DNA of 18,216 nt from Saccoglossus kowalevskii. Its lineage: Eukaryota; Hemichordata; Enteropneusta; Harrimaniidae. The stretch is from NCBI RefSeq assembly GCF_000003605.2, contig NW_003110483.1:66684-84899 (forward strand), read 5' to 3'. The translations under genes and the position numbers were made by a program. Below the pieces are notes generated by a model. It made no database searches and was not told the DNA's origin. It saw only the letters and a list, made by a program, of their open reading frames with translations. Below are positions 1 to 9,660 of the stretch, one piece after another (position 1 is the first letter of the stretch; the number at the start of each line of letters is the position of its first letter).

Positions 1-108
1 TTAGTGACTCTGTGAACGGAAATAAAACAAAACGACTTGAATTCCAACAGCAGTTAAAGTACTATTGCTAAAAGAACACGGCGAGGAAGGTCTGTTCCAC
101 AGCAGCAG

Positions 109-154
109 ATGCAGTTACAAGTTGGTGAATCCAATGCTAATTTCCTTCCCAGTG
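109..154 (+). CDS. Candidate exon ending in a strong splice donor (partial gene)
   Basis: The segment ends at position 154 directly before GTAAGT, a near-consensus donor. In the frame open from 58 (after an in-frame TAA at 55-57) it reads a basic run AKRTRRGRS, then a Gln-rich piece, ending NFLPS plus one leftover base, so the intron is phase 1. The only ATG in that frame is at 109, so this is either a first coding exon starting MQLQVGES or an exon whose acceptor I cannot place. The leftover G joins the AC at the start of the exon at 3406 to make an Asp codon, so the phases match. The frame starting at position 2 is also open, from 41 across the donor. I do not recognise the protein. Confidence 0.35.
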
Positions 155-299
155 GTAAGTGTTTATTTTTTTACATTTTTCATACTCACTTGACTCTTTA
201 ATAAGTAAATAAGTTAGATTTTTACATAAAGGTTGAATAAAGTTTAGTACTATACTGTATTTGCTTTATGACTAGAACATGTACTTACATAAATGACAG

Positions 300-672
300 A
301 TGTGTGTCAAAATAAGTCATATTTCAATGGTGCAGCATACAGTGAATGTAATTTTTGGGTGTTTGCACACTAGTAATTATAGAGCAAATACAGTATAGCC
401 CATATTTGCTCTGTTGGTACCGGTAGTGCATAAGCTAACTTAAATTACAGGAGTGCATATATGGTCAAAATAGGTCATATTTTAATGATTCAGTATACTG
501 TCTTTTGAGGTTTGTGTGAAGATCGAAATCTGTACTTTGCACCAGCAGACGCATTTCATGCAATAAGCATCATGCGCCCCCTTCTTGTGCCATCATTCTG
601 GGCCATCAATCATCACTTTTACAGAATTATTTTTATCAAACTATCGTATACATTCTGCGCCATCGTTAAGCA
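300..672 (+). repeat. Diverged interspersed repeat, copy A, with internal duplication
   Basis: A diverged match of this segment occurs in reverse complement at 2495-2690. Shared pieces include CATATTTGCTCT, TACTTTGCACC, AATAAGCAT and GCCATCATTCTG in the same order. Within copy A a motif like GTCAAAATARGTCATATTT occurs at about 307 and again at about 464, so the repeat has an internal direct duplication about 157 bp apart. A further fragment with ATATTTTAATGATTCAGCA lies near 4466-4525. No terminal repeats or coding capacity were seen, and the class is unknown. Confidence 0.55.
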
Positions 673-2494
673 ATGCAACGTTGTTTTATAGGATGCAACC
701 TAGGTCAACTGTTACGTAGTTGTAACGCTTTCTATTGAGGTAATACCGGCCACGTTTGTTTAGGTTATCATTTCTTATCATATCTAGTAAATGTTGCGGA
801 GATGAGATACGCTGAGAGATATCATGTATACGACACCGGCTCAAAATGCAGCGATATACCCTTCCTGAAAATACTGTATAACATGTCTTTTTCGCCTGCA
901 TGTCTTTTTAGCGAATTCAGCAAGAGAAGTGATTTGCTAATTCTGGATGTCGCTAATGACTTTATTATAAATTCTAAATGACCAAGGCTTGGGGATTTGT
1001 ATACAGTAATCCAGAATCTAAAAATCTGGGGCGCTTCCTAATTACACTTGGCAGTTTTTCTTTGTTTTTATGGAGGTGATAACTGCCCATTTGTTTTGGC
1101 ATGTGACAGAAAAGTATTGTTAAAACAGGAAATCAACAATGACAAGAGAGATTTGCTTAATCAACATTTCAATATTACATCATTTAACCACAATTCATTA
1201 AAATTGCATGTCACTTTTTTCAACATGTTTTACAGTATATCGAAAACCTTGCACAAAATCCGGAACAGCAAGAAATATTGTTTCAAAGTTGCTCATTATA
1301 TATTGGAAAACTATTTGAGGTATATACTAAGACATTCAGTTACTTGTAACTTACACAGCTGCAAAGGTCAAAATGTCCTGAACGCATCTCCTGTTGTTTT
1401 AAAAATGCCCAGATCTATTTTACGAAGAAATACGCAATTCCCGAACTGTTTTTATTAGCTAACAATATTGTAGTTTTATGTTCAATTTGGTTATTGTCGT
1501 GAGATTATTATTTGCATTGAAAATTATGTTTTCTAATTTATTTAATAGTGACAATTAATAAATGACAATACAATGTTTATTCACTACCACTCATAATGCT
1601 GATATTTGCATTTCTTTTGTTTGAGTGACTTGAATAATAAACAGAAATGGTTAAGACAAAGTGTGACAGTGATATCAGACTTTTTTTCTTAATGGCTATT
1701 CGATAAACAACTATTGTACATTGTATCTCTGGGAATTATTTGTTCTTTCTGTATAAATGAAACATGTTGCTCAAATTATTGTAGTTGTTACTCGAATCAT
1801 AATATTTTCTAAAAAAAAAAAACGTTAGCGTGTGTTAGTTGGGCAAATCAGTGTTCAAATATTATTATTCTGAAATTTTCGAACTATCTGAAAACCATCT
1901 GAGACTGGAAATGGCTGCATCAACTTGTTTTGTTTTTTTCCTATATTTTACATTCAACTCGCCAAAAATCAGTGAAAATAAATTCCTTACAAAACACCCA
2001 AAAAGTTTTTTTAGGGAAAATTAATTCCAGCTAAAATAAAGTATTTCATAGTATTGTTTTCATAATTGTTTTCATAATCCATATTTGGGTGTTTTTTACC
2101 ATCCCGTGTAAGTGTGCCACAACACTATTTTACACTTAGTGGTTAGTCTGTATTCCTGTTTGTTTCACAGATTATTTATTTGCGTATCAGTATGTCTGAC
2201 TCAATGTCACGCTACCTCTTTTAATCTGCCAATTTTACCAAATTTTAGTTAGCCAATTCCTTTAATTTGTTTCCATTAGCTTTGTACTTTTTGATGTCCC
2301 TACAAATGTTATAACAGTATTTCACATGAAATCATCCTGATTGCATTGATAAATTTTATTGACGTTTTCTAGGAGCATAATTGTGTAATTTGTTTATTTT
2401 TCTGAAATAGTAATATTTTATATTTGAGCGTGTCACAGAGCGTAGATACACCTATTAAAAAACAAAGCAAAAACACAACACATTTTTAAAATGC

Positions 2495-2690
2495 TGAACC
2501 CAGAATGGGCGCAGTATGAATTTTCTCTATGCAGAATGATGGCTCAACTAGGGAGCACACAATGCTTATTTTGGGAAATGCACCAGCGCATTCAGTAGGT
2601 GCAAAGTAACGATTTCTACCCTCACACATACATGTGTGCTTTTATTGGAGATGCCCCACTAGTAGAGCAAATATGATGTCTATTTTTACA
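2495..2690 (-). repeat. Diverged interspersed repeat, copy B (inverted relative to copy A)
   Basis: The reverse complement aligns with 385-672 over GTGTGA, GAAATC, TACTTTGCACC, GCATTT, AATAAGCAT, GCCATCATTCTG and a CATACTGCGCC-like end, with several small insertions and deletions. The two copies lie about 2 kb apart in opposite orientation and look old. Confidence 0.55.
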
Positions 2691-2724
2691 AAAATTAAAA
2701 CTGTAAAGACTAGTGGCATGTTAA

Positions 2725-3400
2725 TAGCCAATTATGACGCAGACACCGGTTTAATGAAAGAATATTTTTATTGCCAAAAGGGGGGCTCACCGAATCTTGC
2801 CTAAGCTTACACAAAAAGGAACCATAACTAACAGAGAAATGTGAACTTAGGGTAAGCCTCCTAAAAACGTATCATAATAGTAAAAAGCATAAACGAAGTT
2901 ATAACCATCATCAGTAATGATGCCAAAAATGATTTAAGTTGATTAACCTATGTGTGAATACTAATGAAGGCATGCACAGATTAAGAATTATGCTGTCATG
3001 AATTACTTAGCAAGACTGTAACATTGAAATGCTTCTGTGTTTTGTCTGATTGTACAGAGAATATGAAAGACAAAAATGTCTTGAATTGTGTATTTATTTC
3101 ATCTACTAACAATGTTTGTTTATTTATTTGTAATTAGTAATTGTTGAACCTTTGACCTCAATGTGCCTTATCTGTGACCACCTACATCAAACATGTATAT
3201 TTATTGTAATGGCTAAACTTCTCCTACTATAAGGTTCTAAAACTTCTGACTTTGCATTTAAAAAATGTTGATCCATATTTCTTCCCTTTTCTCCACCCTT
3301 CTTTCATTCTTTATCTCCTGCCTTCATTTGTTTTGCTTCGTTTGCTGTTCTTTGGTTTGATTTTCATCATTGTTGACTTGCCCCTCTTGTATGTTGTCTC
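2725..3400. other. AT-rich stretch, no gene seen
   Basis: I see no domain-bearing frame, tandem repeat or inverted repeat here. The last 120 bases become pyrimidine-rich and lead into the splice acceptor at 3405. Confidence 0.5.
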
Positions 3401-3405
3401 ATCAG

Positions 3406-3639
3406 ACCATTATGTGTCCATGGCACACTGTCAGAATTCACGTTGCACTGTCAATCTTTATGTTAATGAGTGCTTTCAAGCTCTTTCACCGTTTAATTTG
3501 TGCACCTCCCCTGTTCTTGATGGCGAAAAAGCCAGCAGACCTAAAAGAAGAAAACTCCACCTTGATGTTGATGTTCAGCAGAATGAAGTCGCTGAAAATG
3601 CCATTGAACATACACCGAGTTCTAGCCGTAGGACTCCTG
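3406..3639 (+). CDS. Candidate internal exon, basic disordered protein with nuclear localisation-like motif
   Basis: The 234-bp segment lies between a good acceptor (pyrimidine-rich run, ATCAG ending at 3405) and a GTAGGT donor at 3640. Read in the frame that follows the 154 donor it begins DHYVSMAHCQ. It continues through ALSPFNLCTSPV and DGEKASRPKRRKLHLD, an acidic and Gln/Asn stretch, and SSSRRTPG. RPKRRKL looks like a monopartite nuclear localisation signal. Both ends are phase 1, so the exon is symmetric and could be skipped without a frameshift. It is richer in G+C than its surroundings, as expected of an exon. Another acceptor, CTGTCAG, ends at 3434. No family is recognised, and a role in the nucleus is inference from the basic motif only. 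The next exon was not found. Confidence 0.4.
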
Positions 3640-3843
3640 GTAGGTCAAGTAATTTTTCACTGAAATATCAATAAAAATAAACACTTAATGTTGTGTGTGA
3701 ACATGCACATACTGCTTCTGACAGCTTAAGTTTTGCATCCTTGGTTATTTGTTAATTACTTTTAGCATGTTTTGAAAAGAAAGCTATAACACAATTTGCA
3801 TGTACAATATTGTGATGCATATTAGAAACAAATAATCATAATT

Positions 3844-3984
3844 TATAAGAAATATTTTGTTATTATTATTTTAGCCAACAATTGTCAAAGTAAATTGAAT
3901 GCCACTTCTAGATTAAAAAAAAAAGTTTCTGATTCACTACTTCAGTAAAAAATTGTACAGATAGCAAAGTATACATACATGTAT
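3844..3984 (+). repeat. 141-bp direct duplication, copy 1
   Basis: It starts TATAAGAAATATTTTG and ends ACATACATGTAT. It is identical to 4978-5119 except that the internal poly-A run is 10 instead of 11. Homology stops abruptly at both ends. There are no TG...CA ends and no clear flanking target duplication, so I do not call it an LTR. Confidence 0.9.
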
Positions 3985-4977
3985 CATACTGTATTGTTTC
4001 CATATCTCATTCTAATCAAATTCACCATACCATTTGAGATGGTGGAAAAACTTACTATTTCTAATGACAGGAAATGGGAATATGTCATGGGAATTTCAAT
4101 TTTTCTGTTAAATCCTTTTGAATTTCCAATAATGTTCCTATGATTCAAATGCCTTCATCGTATCAATACTAAAATGCACAAATTTGATCATGTAGACTTT
4201 GCTCTTAGTACGCTAGAATGTTATTTATTTTGACTGTAGTGCATGTCAAATTTTTTACTTTATAACATAAACACTAACTAGTTTTGTGTATTAGGTTATC
4301 TCTTAATTTAATTTGAAAGCAAAACTTACTTTGTCACAGGCAGCATGATAAGCAGTAATTTTTGTGATTTTCTATCAGCTTTTGGTGAATATCTGAGCTT
4401 TTAGTGTCCTCCACAATTTACATGCCTCAAGGGGATATCAAGTGTTGGCCAATCAGTGATGACTAGGTCAAAATAGTGTCAATAGAGTTATTTTTATCTT
4501 TTGATATATTTTAATGATTCAGCACTTCATGTGTGACCAGCATGTCCATCATCCTCTCACCCACTGTATTTCAATGTACCTGGTATGTTTAATATCAGAC
4601 ATTACATAGGGAAATGTCTGACATAAAATCACTGGAGCTAATAACTGACTTACTGACTTTTACATCCTTAAGCAGCTTCAGTTATTTTTTGTTGTGCATT
4701 CAGTAAAATATAATTGATTTACTTTGTTCTCATTTAATTGATAATTATTAAATTGATAATTATTAAACTAATCACAGTTTGTATTTTTACCTTGCTCGTA
4801 CCATCAAAGATGGAATGGATAGGTATATTAAGAAAAAATTTTGTGTCCGGCGTTGTTGTCGTCATCGTTGTCGTCATCATTAATAATTGTTATTGTGTGC
4901 ACAATAACTTTACTAATTCATCAAACTTGGTCACATTATTCATCAGTATAAAGTCTTCCCTGAGTTTGAACAACAGA
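3985..4977. other. 993-bp spacer between duplicated segments
   Basis: The spacer carries a fragment of the 300-672 repeat family near 4466-4525, a tandem 15-mer AATTGATAATTATTA (two copies, about 4736-4767) and a short GTT/GTC simple repeat at about 4851-4880. No retroelement coding frame is visible. A frame at 4738-5067 is low-complexity and translates part of these simple repeats. Confidence 0.5.
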
Positions 4978-5119
4978 TATAAGAAATATTTTGTTATTAT
5001 TATTTTAGCCAACAATTGTCAAAGTAAATTGAATGCCACTTCTAGATTAAAAAAAAAAAGTTTCTGATTCACTACTTCAGTAAAAAATTGTACAGATAGC
5101 AAAGTATACATACATGTAT
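4978..5119 (+). repeat. 142-bp direct duplication, copy 2
   Basis: It is the second copy of the 3844-3984 segment, one A longer in the poly-A run and otherwise identical. The near-identity implies a recent duplication, recent transposition or local gene conversion. An assembly artefact is less likely because the spacer and flanks are unique. Confidence 0.9.
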
Positions 5120-6110
5120 ATGAAAATATCATGCAAAAATTGAGAAAATCTGATAAAATATTTTGACTGTTTCTACTTGACTGATCACTGGTGATAGGCA
5201 TCAAAGGTCACTGATCTCAGTGGAAATATGCATTGTTGTATGTGTTCAATGAAGCAAATCCTTTATCTTGTAATAATATCCTTGGTAATGTATCTCCCAT
5301 ACTATACTGGGTTTCAAAACCAACTCATGGAGAGATTGCACAGTCTAATACACATTTGCCAACCTACCAATAAAATTTTTACAGAAACAAGATGTCAGAA
5401 AATCAATATAAGCACTCCTATGAACTGGGTGCCAAACTTTGATCAAGATCTGAAGCTAATAGAAAATCTGTTTAGTTCAAAGTTATCTAATCAAAAACAA
5501 TACATAAAAAATACATAAAAAGCAAAACGTTGCATCCACATTTTGAAAAGAAAATTGTAATAAAATGTATGTATTCTGTATTTGACAAACAGTTCATTCG
5601 ACAAATGAAAATTCACAGGAATTTGTTTCCGCTATTAGAACAGAATGATAGAGCTTTTATAATACTAATTTAAAAACGCACTTCAAAAACAAAGATTGCA
5701 GTGTTTGAAAATGTAGATTCTCAGAAGGCAACAGTACTGTTGACTTCTCGCCACTTCTCTCCAACTAACTATTTAAGTTGATTTGCATACAAAGCAGAGC
5801 TTGCAACATGATAGCTATTAATAGAAGGTGTTTTTTTGTTATACTTTTCATATAATACAGTAGTCACACAATGAATATAATAAGGCAGTTCATATTTGTC
5901 ACAGTGAATCATTAATTTTTGACATACATCTGTACAAAATATTCGGACAAAAGCCAGCTAAGATTTTTTGTTATCTTGCATGTTTTATGAATCTATTCAC
6001 GTCTAAATGCAGCACTTTTTTTTCTGTGATTAGGTATTTGTTTTTATACTAAAATATCTGAATTACTTTGAATAAAACTGGAAATTATGTCCCTTAAAAT
6101 AACAAATTAC
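5120..6110. other. AT-rich stretch, no gene seen
   Basis: The only structure noted is a perfect 14-bp palindrome CAACAGTACTGTTG at 5729-5742. The 96-residue frame at 5228-5518 has no recognisable domain. Confidence 0.5.
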
Positions 6111-7124
6111 CATGTTGAAAAGTGCCATATTCTCGTAACATTTAAGGTATCACCGTGTTGAAAGGTGCCATATTCTCGTATCATTTAAGGTATCACCGTG
6201 TTGAAAGGTGCCATATTCTCGTATCATTTAAGGTATCACCGTGTTGAAAGGTGCTATATGCTCGTAACATTTAAGGTATCACCGTGTTGAAAGATGCCAT
6301 ATTCTCGTAACATTTAAGGTATCACTGTGTTGAAAAGTGCCATATTCTTGTAACATTTAAGATATCACCATGTTTGAAAAGTGCCATATTCTCGTAACAT
6401 TTAAGGTATCATCGTTTTGAAAAGTGCCATATTCTCGTAACATTTAAGGTATCGTGTTGAAAAGTGCCATATTCTCGTAACATTTAAGGTATCACCATGT
6501 TTGAAAGGTGCCATATTCTCGTAACATTTAAGGTATCATCGTGTTGAAAAGTGCCATATTCTCGTAACATTTAAGGTATCACCATGTTTGAAAGGTGCCA
6601 TATCCTCGTAACATTTAAGGTATCACCATGTTTGAAAAGTGCCATATTCTCGTAAAATTTAAGGTATCATCATGTTGAAAGGTGTCATATTCTTGTATCA
6701 TTTAAGGTATCATCATATTTGAAAAGTGCCATATTCTCGTAACATTTAAGGTATCATCATGTTGAAAGGTGATATAGTCTTGTAACATTTAAGGTATCAC
6801 CATGTTGAAAAGTGCCATATTCTTGTAACATTTAAGATATCACCATGTTTGAAAAGTGCCATATTCTCGTAACATTTAAGGTATCGTGTTGAAAAGTGCC
6901 ATATTCTCGTAACATTTAAGGTATCATCATGTTTGAAAAGTGCCATATTCTCGTAACATTTAAGGTATCATCATGTTTGAAAAGTGCCATACATGTATTC
7001 TCGTAACATTTAAGGTATCATCATGTTGAAAGGTGCCATATTCTTGTAACATTTAAGGTATCATCATGTTGAAAGGTGCTATATTCTTGTAACATTTAAG
7101 GTATCATCGTGTTGAAAGATGCCA
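6111..7124 (+). repeat. 43-bp minisatellite, about 23.5 copies
   Basis: The unit reads approximately GTGTTGAAAAGTGCCATATT, then CTCGTAACATTT, then AAGGTATCACC. I count 23 full units and one partial. Many units are 44 bp because of an extra T (ATGTTTGAAA). Two units, ending near 6453 and 6884, lack the last CAC and run GGTAT directly into CGTG. One unit near 6991 has a small insertion that creates TACATGTA. The 43/44-bp unit rotates the reading frame and contains TAA, so the array is not coding. Confidence 0.97.
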
Positions 7125-7410
7125 AGATTCCGTGAATGACTTGAACGACACATCATTGATTGGATAATCACTTTGACCTATGTCATAATTCTGTGCATAA
7201 GATCCCAGCTCACTGTTGCGTTAATTTGGTTTTCTGATCATGTTGAACTTGCATCATCTTTTTTTTTTTCTTTCTAAATTACATCACATATCGATTGCAT
7301 CATTACCCAAAACATGTAAAAGCAACACAAGTTACCCGGTATTGATAGCCATGTAGCTGTCATGATAACTGAATTTGTAGTCTCTTTGATACTGAAGGGT
7401 ACTGCCATAT
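7125..7410. other. Unique AT-rich spacer
   Basis: It contains an 11-T run near 7259-7269. Nothing else is recognised. Confidence 0.4.
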
Positions 7411-7413
7411 AGT

Positions 7414-7516
7414 ATAAGGTTATTACGAAGATACCTCAAAGTATGCACTAAGACAGTACAGCGGCAGTATCGATTGACGCGCAGCATACTTTGAGATATC
7501 TTCGTAATAACCTTAT
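7414..7516. repeat. 33-bp near-perfect inverted repeat (foldback or MITE-like)
   Basis: The left arm at 7414-7446 starts ATAAGGTTATTACGAAGATA. The right arm at 7484-7516 is its reverse complement with one mismatch (C/T). The loop is 37 nt. The outer flanks are TA-rich, so a target duplication cannot be fixed. It could be a very small foldback transposon or, if transcribed, a long hairpin RNA. It also produces a chance minus-strand frame at 7332-7526. Confidence 0.9.
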
Positions 7517-8025
7517 TATTATACATCTTTTCCTACCAAGGATACATCATGGGAATGCAGAAATCTAAAAAGTTTAGAACAGAATCAGCGAACTTCTTTG
7601 TATGGAGTCTGGTCAAACCCTGGTGGCAGCCATGTTTGTTTTTATTATTGGAGGACGCTTACGCCTGTAATCATTCCATATTTGGAATTCGCATTTCTTA
7701 ATATGGGTAGTATGAAAATACCCCGTAAAACACCGCAAAATTACGGCACGCTGTAACTTATGGCATTACGTTGACAGATGTATAATAATAACATTTATTG
7801 ATACAACTGTGTTTATACTTGTTTATTTGCATCAGAAACTCTGTTATTACAGGAAATGATATGAAACTGAAAAGAAAATCTGTTATACATGTATGAAAAC
7901 AGTAATATATTTGAATTGAAACTCATGTACAGTTGGGACCTATGTGGTTATTTGGCCAGTCTGTTTGCTTGAATTTGCATGGATATTGAGTGAAAATTCA
8001 ACAACATATTAAATGTTCTATCGCT
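7517..8025. other. Unique stretch, no gene seen
   Basis: A GCCATGTTTG motif near 7631 resembles a YY1 core, but the ATG in it opens only 12 codons. Nothing else is recognised. Confidence 0.4.
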
Positions 8026-9135
8026 TAGTGTTTATTGACTCACACAATGCGAAGCACACAATGCGAGTCTTTGCAGTTACCCTGTCTGGGTGTGTATGTG
8101 TGTCCGACTGTTCCACTGCTATCTCAAGAACCATACATCGTTTTTTGATGAAATGCCAATGTGCAGATTTGATTAGGTTTTGGTAGAAATGCATATTAAT
8201 TACCTAATTTGCATGATAATTAGCTCATTTTTAGCTGTTATATGACTGTTCCACTGATTTCTACAGAACCACTCATTGAATTTTGATGAAAATTGGTACA
8301 TAGATGCTCTGAACTTCTGCGCAGATTTATTAGTTTTTAGTACGTGCATATTAATTACCTAATTTGCATGATACATTATGTACTTAGCTAATTTTTAGCT
8401 CTTCCATGACTGTTCCACTGATATCTAAAACCACTCATTGGATTTTGATGAAACTTGGTTCATAGATGCTCTGAACTAATGCTAGATTTTGATTAGTTTT
8501 AGGTGAAAATCTGTGCATATTAATTACCTAATAATGATTAGTTAATTTTCGGCTTTTCCTCTGATATCTCAACTACTAATCATCGCATTTCAATGAAACT
8601 TTGTACCTAGATGTCATAGGACACTGCACAGACCTAGTAGTTTTTAGGGTAATATCAGTACATATTAATTACCTAATTTGCATAATAAATTAATTTTCAG
8701 CTTTTGATATTTCAAGTAGTAAGCATTACATTTCGATGAAACATGGTACATACTAATCACCTAATTTGCATATTAATTAGTTAATTTTTGTATTTTCACG
8801 TATATCTCTGGTACATTATCTACAAATCATCACATTTCAATGAAACCTTGTACATAGATGCTCTAGGACAGTTTTGGGTTAAAATCTGTTCATATTAATT
8901 CCCTAATTAGCATAATAATTCATAATTGTTTGGTTCTGATCACATTTGAATAAAACTTGGTACATAGATGGTCTGTTACATTGCGCATACCTTATTAGTT
9001 TTACAATCAGTTCATTTTAATTTTCTGTTTTGCATAATTAGTTTTCAATTTTTCCATCAATATCTCAAGTACAAGTAATTTTGAATTAATTTTTACTGTG
9101 TCTCTAATACTCTCGGCACATGAGAGTTGTTTCTA
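8026..9135 (+). mobile_element. Composite non-autonomous repeat with degenerate tandem core (pearl/Helentron-like)
   Basis: The head near 8035-8075 has GACTC...GAGTC ends around a direct repeat ACACAATGCGA, followed by a GTGTGTATGTGTGT microsatellite. The core repeats a unit of roughly 140-165 bp: GACTGTTCCACTGAT, then TTTTGATGAAA, TGGTACATAGATG, and ATTAATTACCTAATTTGCAT. Units begin near 8106, 8244 and 8408, and later ones are shorter and decayed up to about 9060. The tail at about 9112-9131 is a hairpin CTCTC-GGCACAT-GAGAG followed by TTGTTT. No transposase frame is present. The build (hairpin, microsatellite, tandem core, hairpin tail) resembles the bivalve pearl class, but the assignment is inference. 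Confidence 0.65.
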
Positions 9136-9380
9136 AGCTTTCTTTGATTTTTGAATAGACAACAACAAAAAATGGCCAACCTGAAACAAATATTAGTACC
9201 ACCTAAGCCAGCATACTTCTAACTGTGTTGTGCTAAGGTCGAAATAATTATAGTTCATTTGATTAACAAATCATAGATTGCATTTGCTATATGAATGTGT
9301 GAAGTTTACTTTGAGTCATAATTGACTTGTATTCAAGGCTTTTCCAAGATACAATTTTGTTTCCTAAAAGGTCAATTTAA
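9136..9380. other. Unique spacer, no gene seen
   Basis: No domain, tandem repeat or inverted repeat was seen between the composite element and the 42-bp minisatellite. Confidence 0.4.
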
Positions 9381-9660
9381 AGCTGGTTTTACTGCAGTAT
9401 ATTTTTATAGAATCACAGCTGAAGCTGGTTTTACTGCTGTATAATCTTATTAAATCACAGCTGAAGCTGGTTTTACTGCAGTATAATTTTATAGAATCAC
9501 AGCTGAAGCTGATTTTACTGCAGTATAATTTTGTAGAATCACAGCTGATGCTGGTTTTACTGCAGTATATTCTCTAAGAATCACAGCTGATGCTGGTTTC
9601 ACTGCAGTATATTCTCTTAGAATCACAGCTGATGCTGGTTTCACTGCAGTATATAGAATC
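9381..9660 (+). repeat. 42-bp minisatellite, about 6.7 copies, in perfect register
   Basis: The unit reads GCTGGTTTTACTGCAGTATA, then about 12 AT-rich bases, then AATCACAGCTGAT. The palindrome CAGCTG occurs at 9416, 9458, 9500, 9542, 9584 and 9626, exactly 42 bp apart, so there are no indels until the last partial copy. Because 42 is a multiple of 3, the minus strand shows an open 14-residue peptide repeat (YTAVKPASAVIL-like) in the later copies. In the earlier copies the same frame has stops, so I do not call it coding. Confidence 0.97.

Larger units (their letters stand above)
155..3405 (+). other. Candidate phase-1 intron (3.25 kb)
   Basis: It runs from GTAAGT at 155 to a pyrimidine-rich acceptor ending ATCAG at 3405 (preceded by a CCCCTCTTG-like tract). 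The contents are repeat-derived or plain AT-rich DNA: diverged repeat copies at 300-672 and 2495-2690, a 12-A run near 1812, and otherwise nothing I can name. A 136-residue frame at 1048-1458 starts on TTG and has no recognisable domain, so I do not call it a gene. Confidence 0.3.

Noticed and set aside
1048-1458. 136-residue plus-strand frame
   Set aside because: It starts on TTG, composition follows AT-rich DNA and no domain or splice context is visible. In a eukaryote this is most likely chance.
3844-5119. LTR retrotransposon
   Set aside because: The direct repeats do not start TG or end CA, there is no clear target duplication, and no gag or pol frame lies between them.
6111-7124. CRISPR-like array
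   Set aside because: The units are contiguous with no unique spacers, and the genome is eukaryotic. It is a minisatellite.
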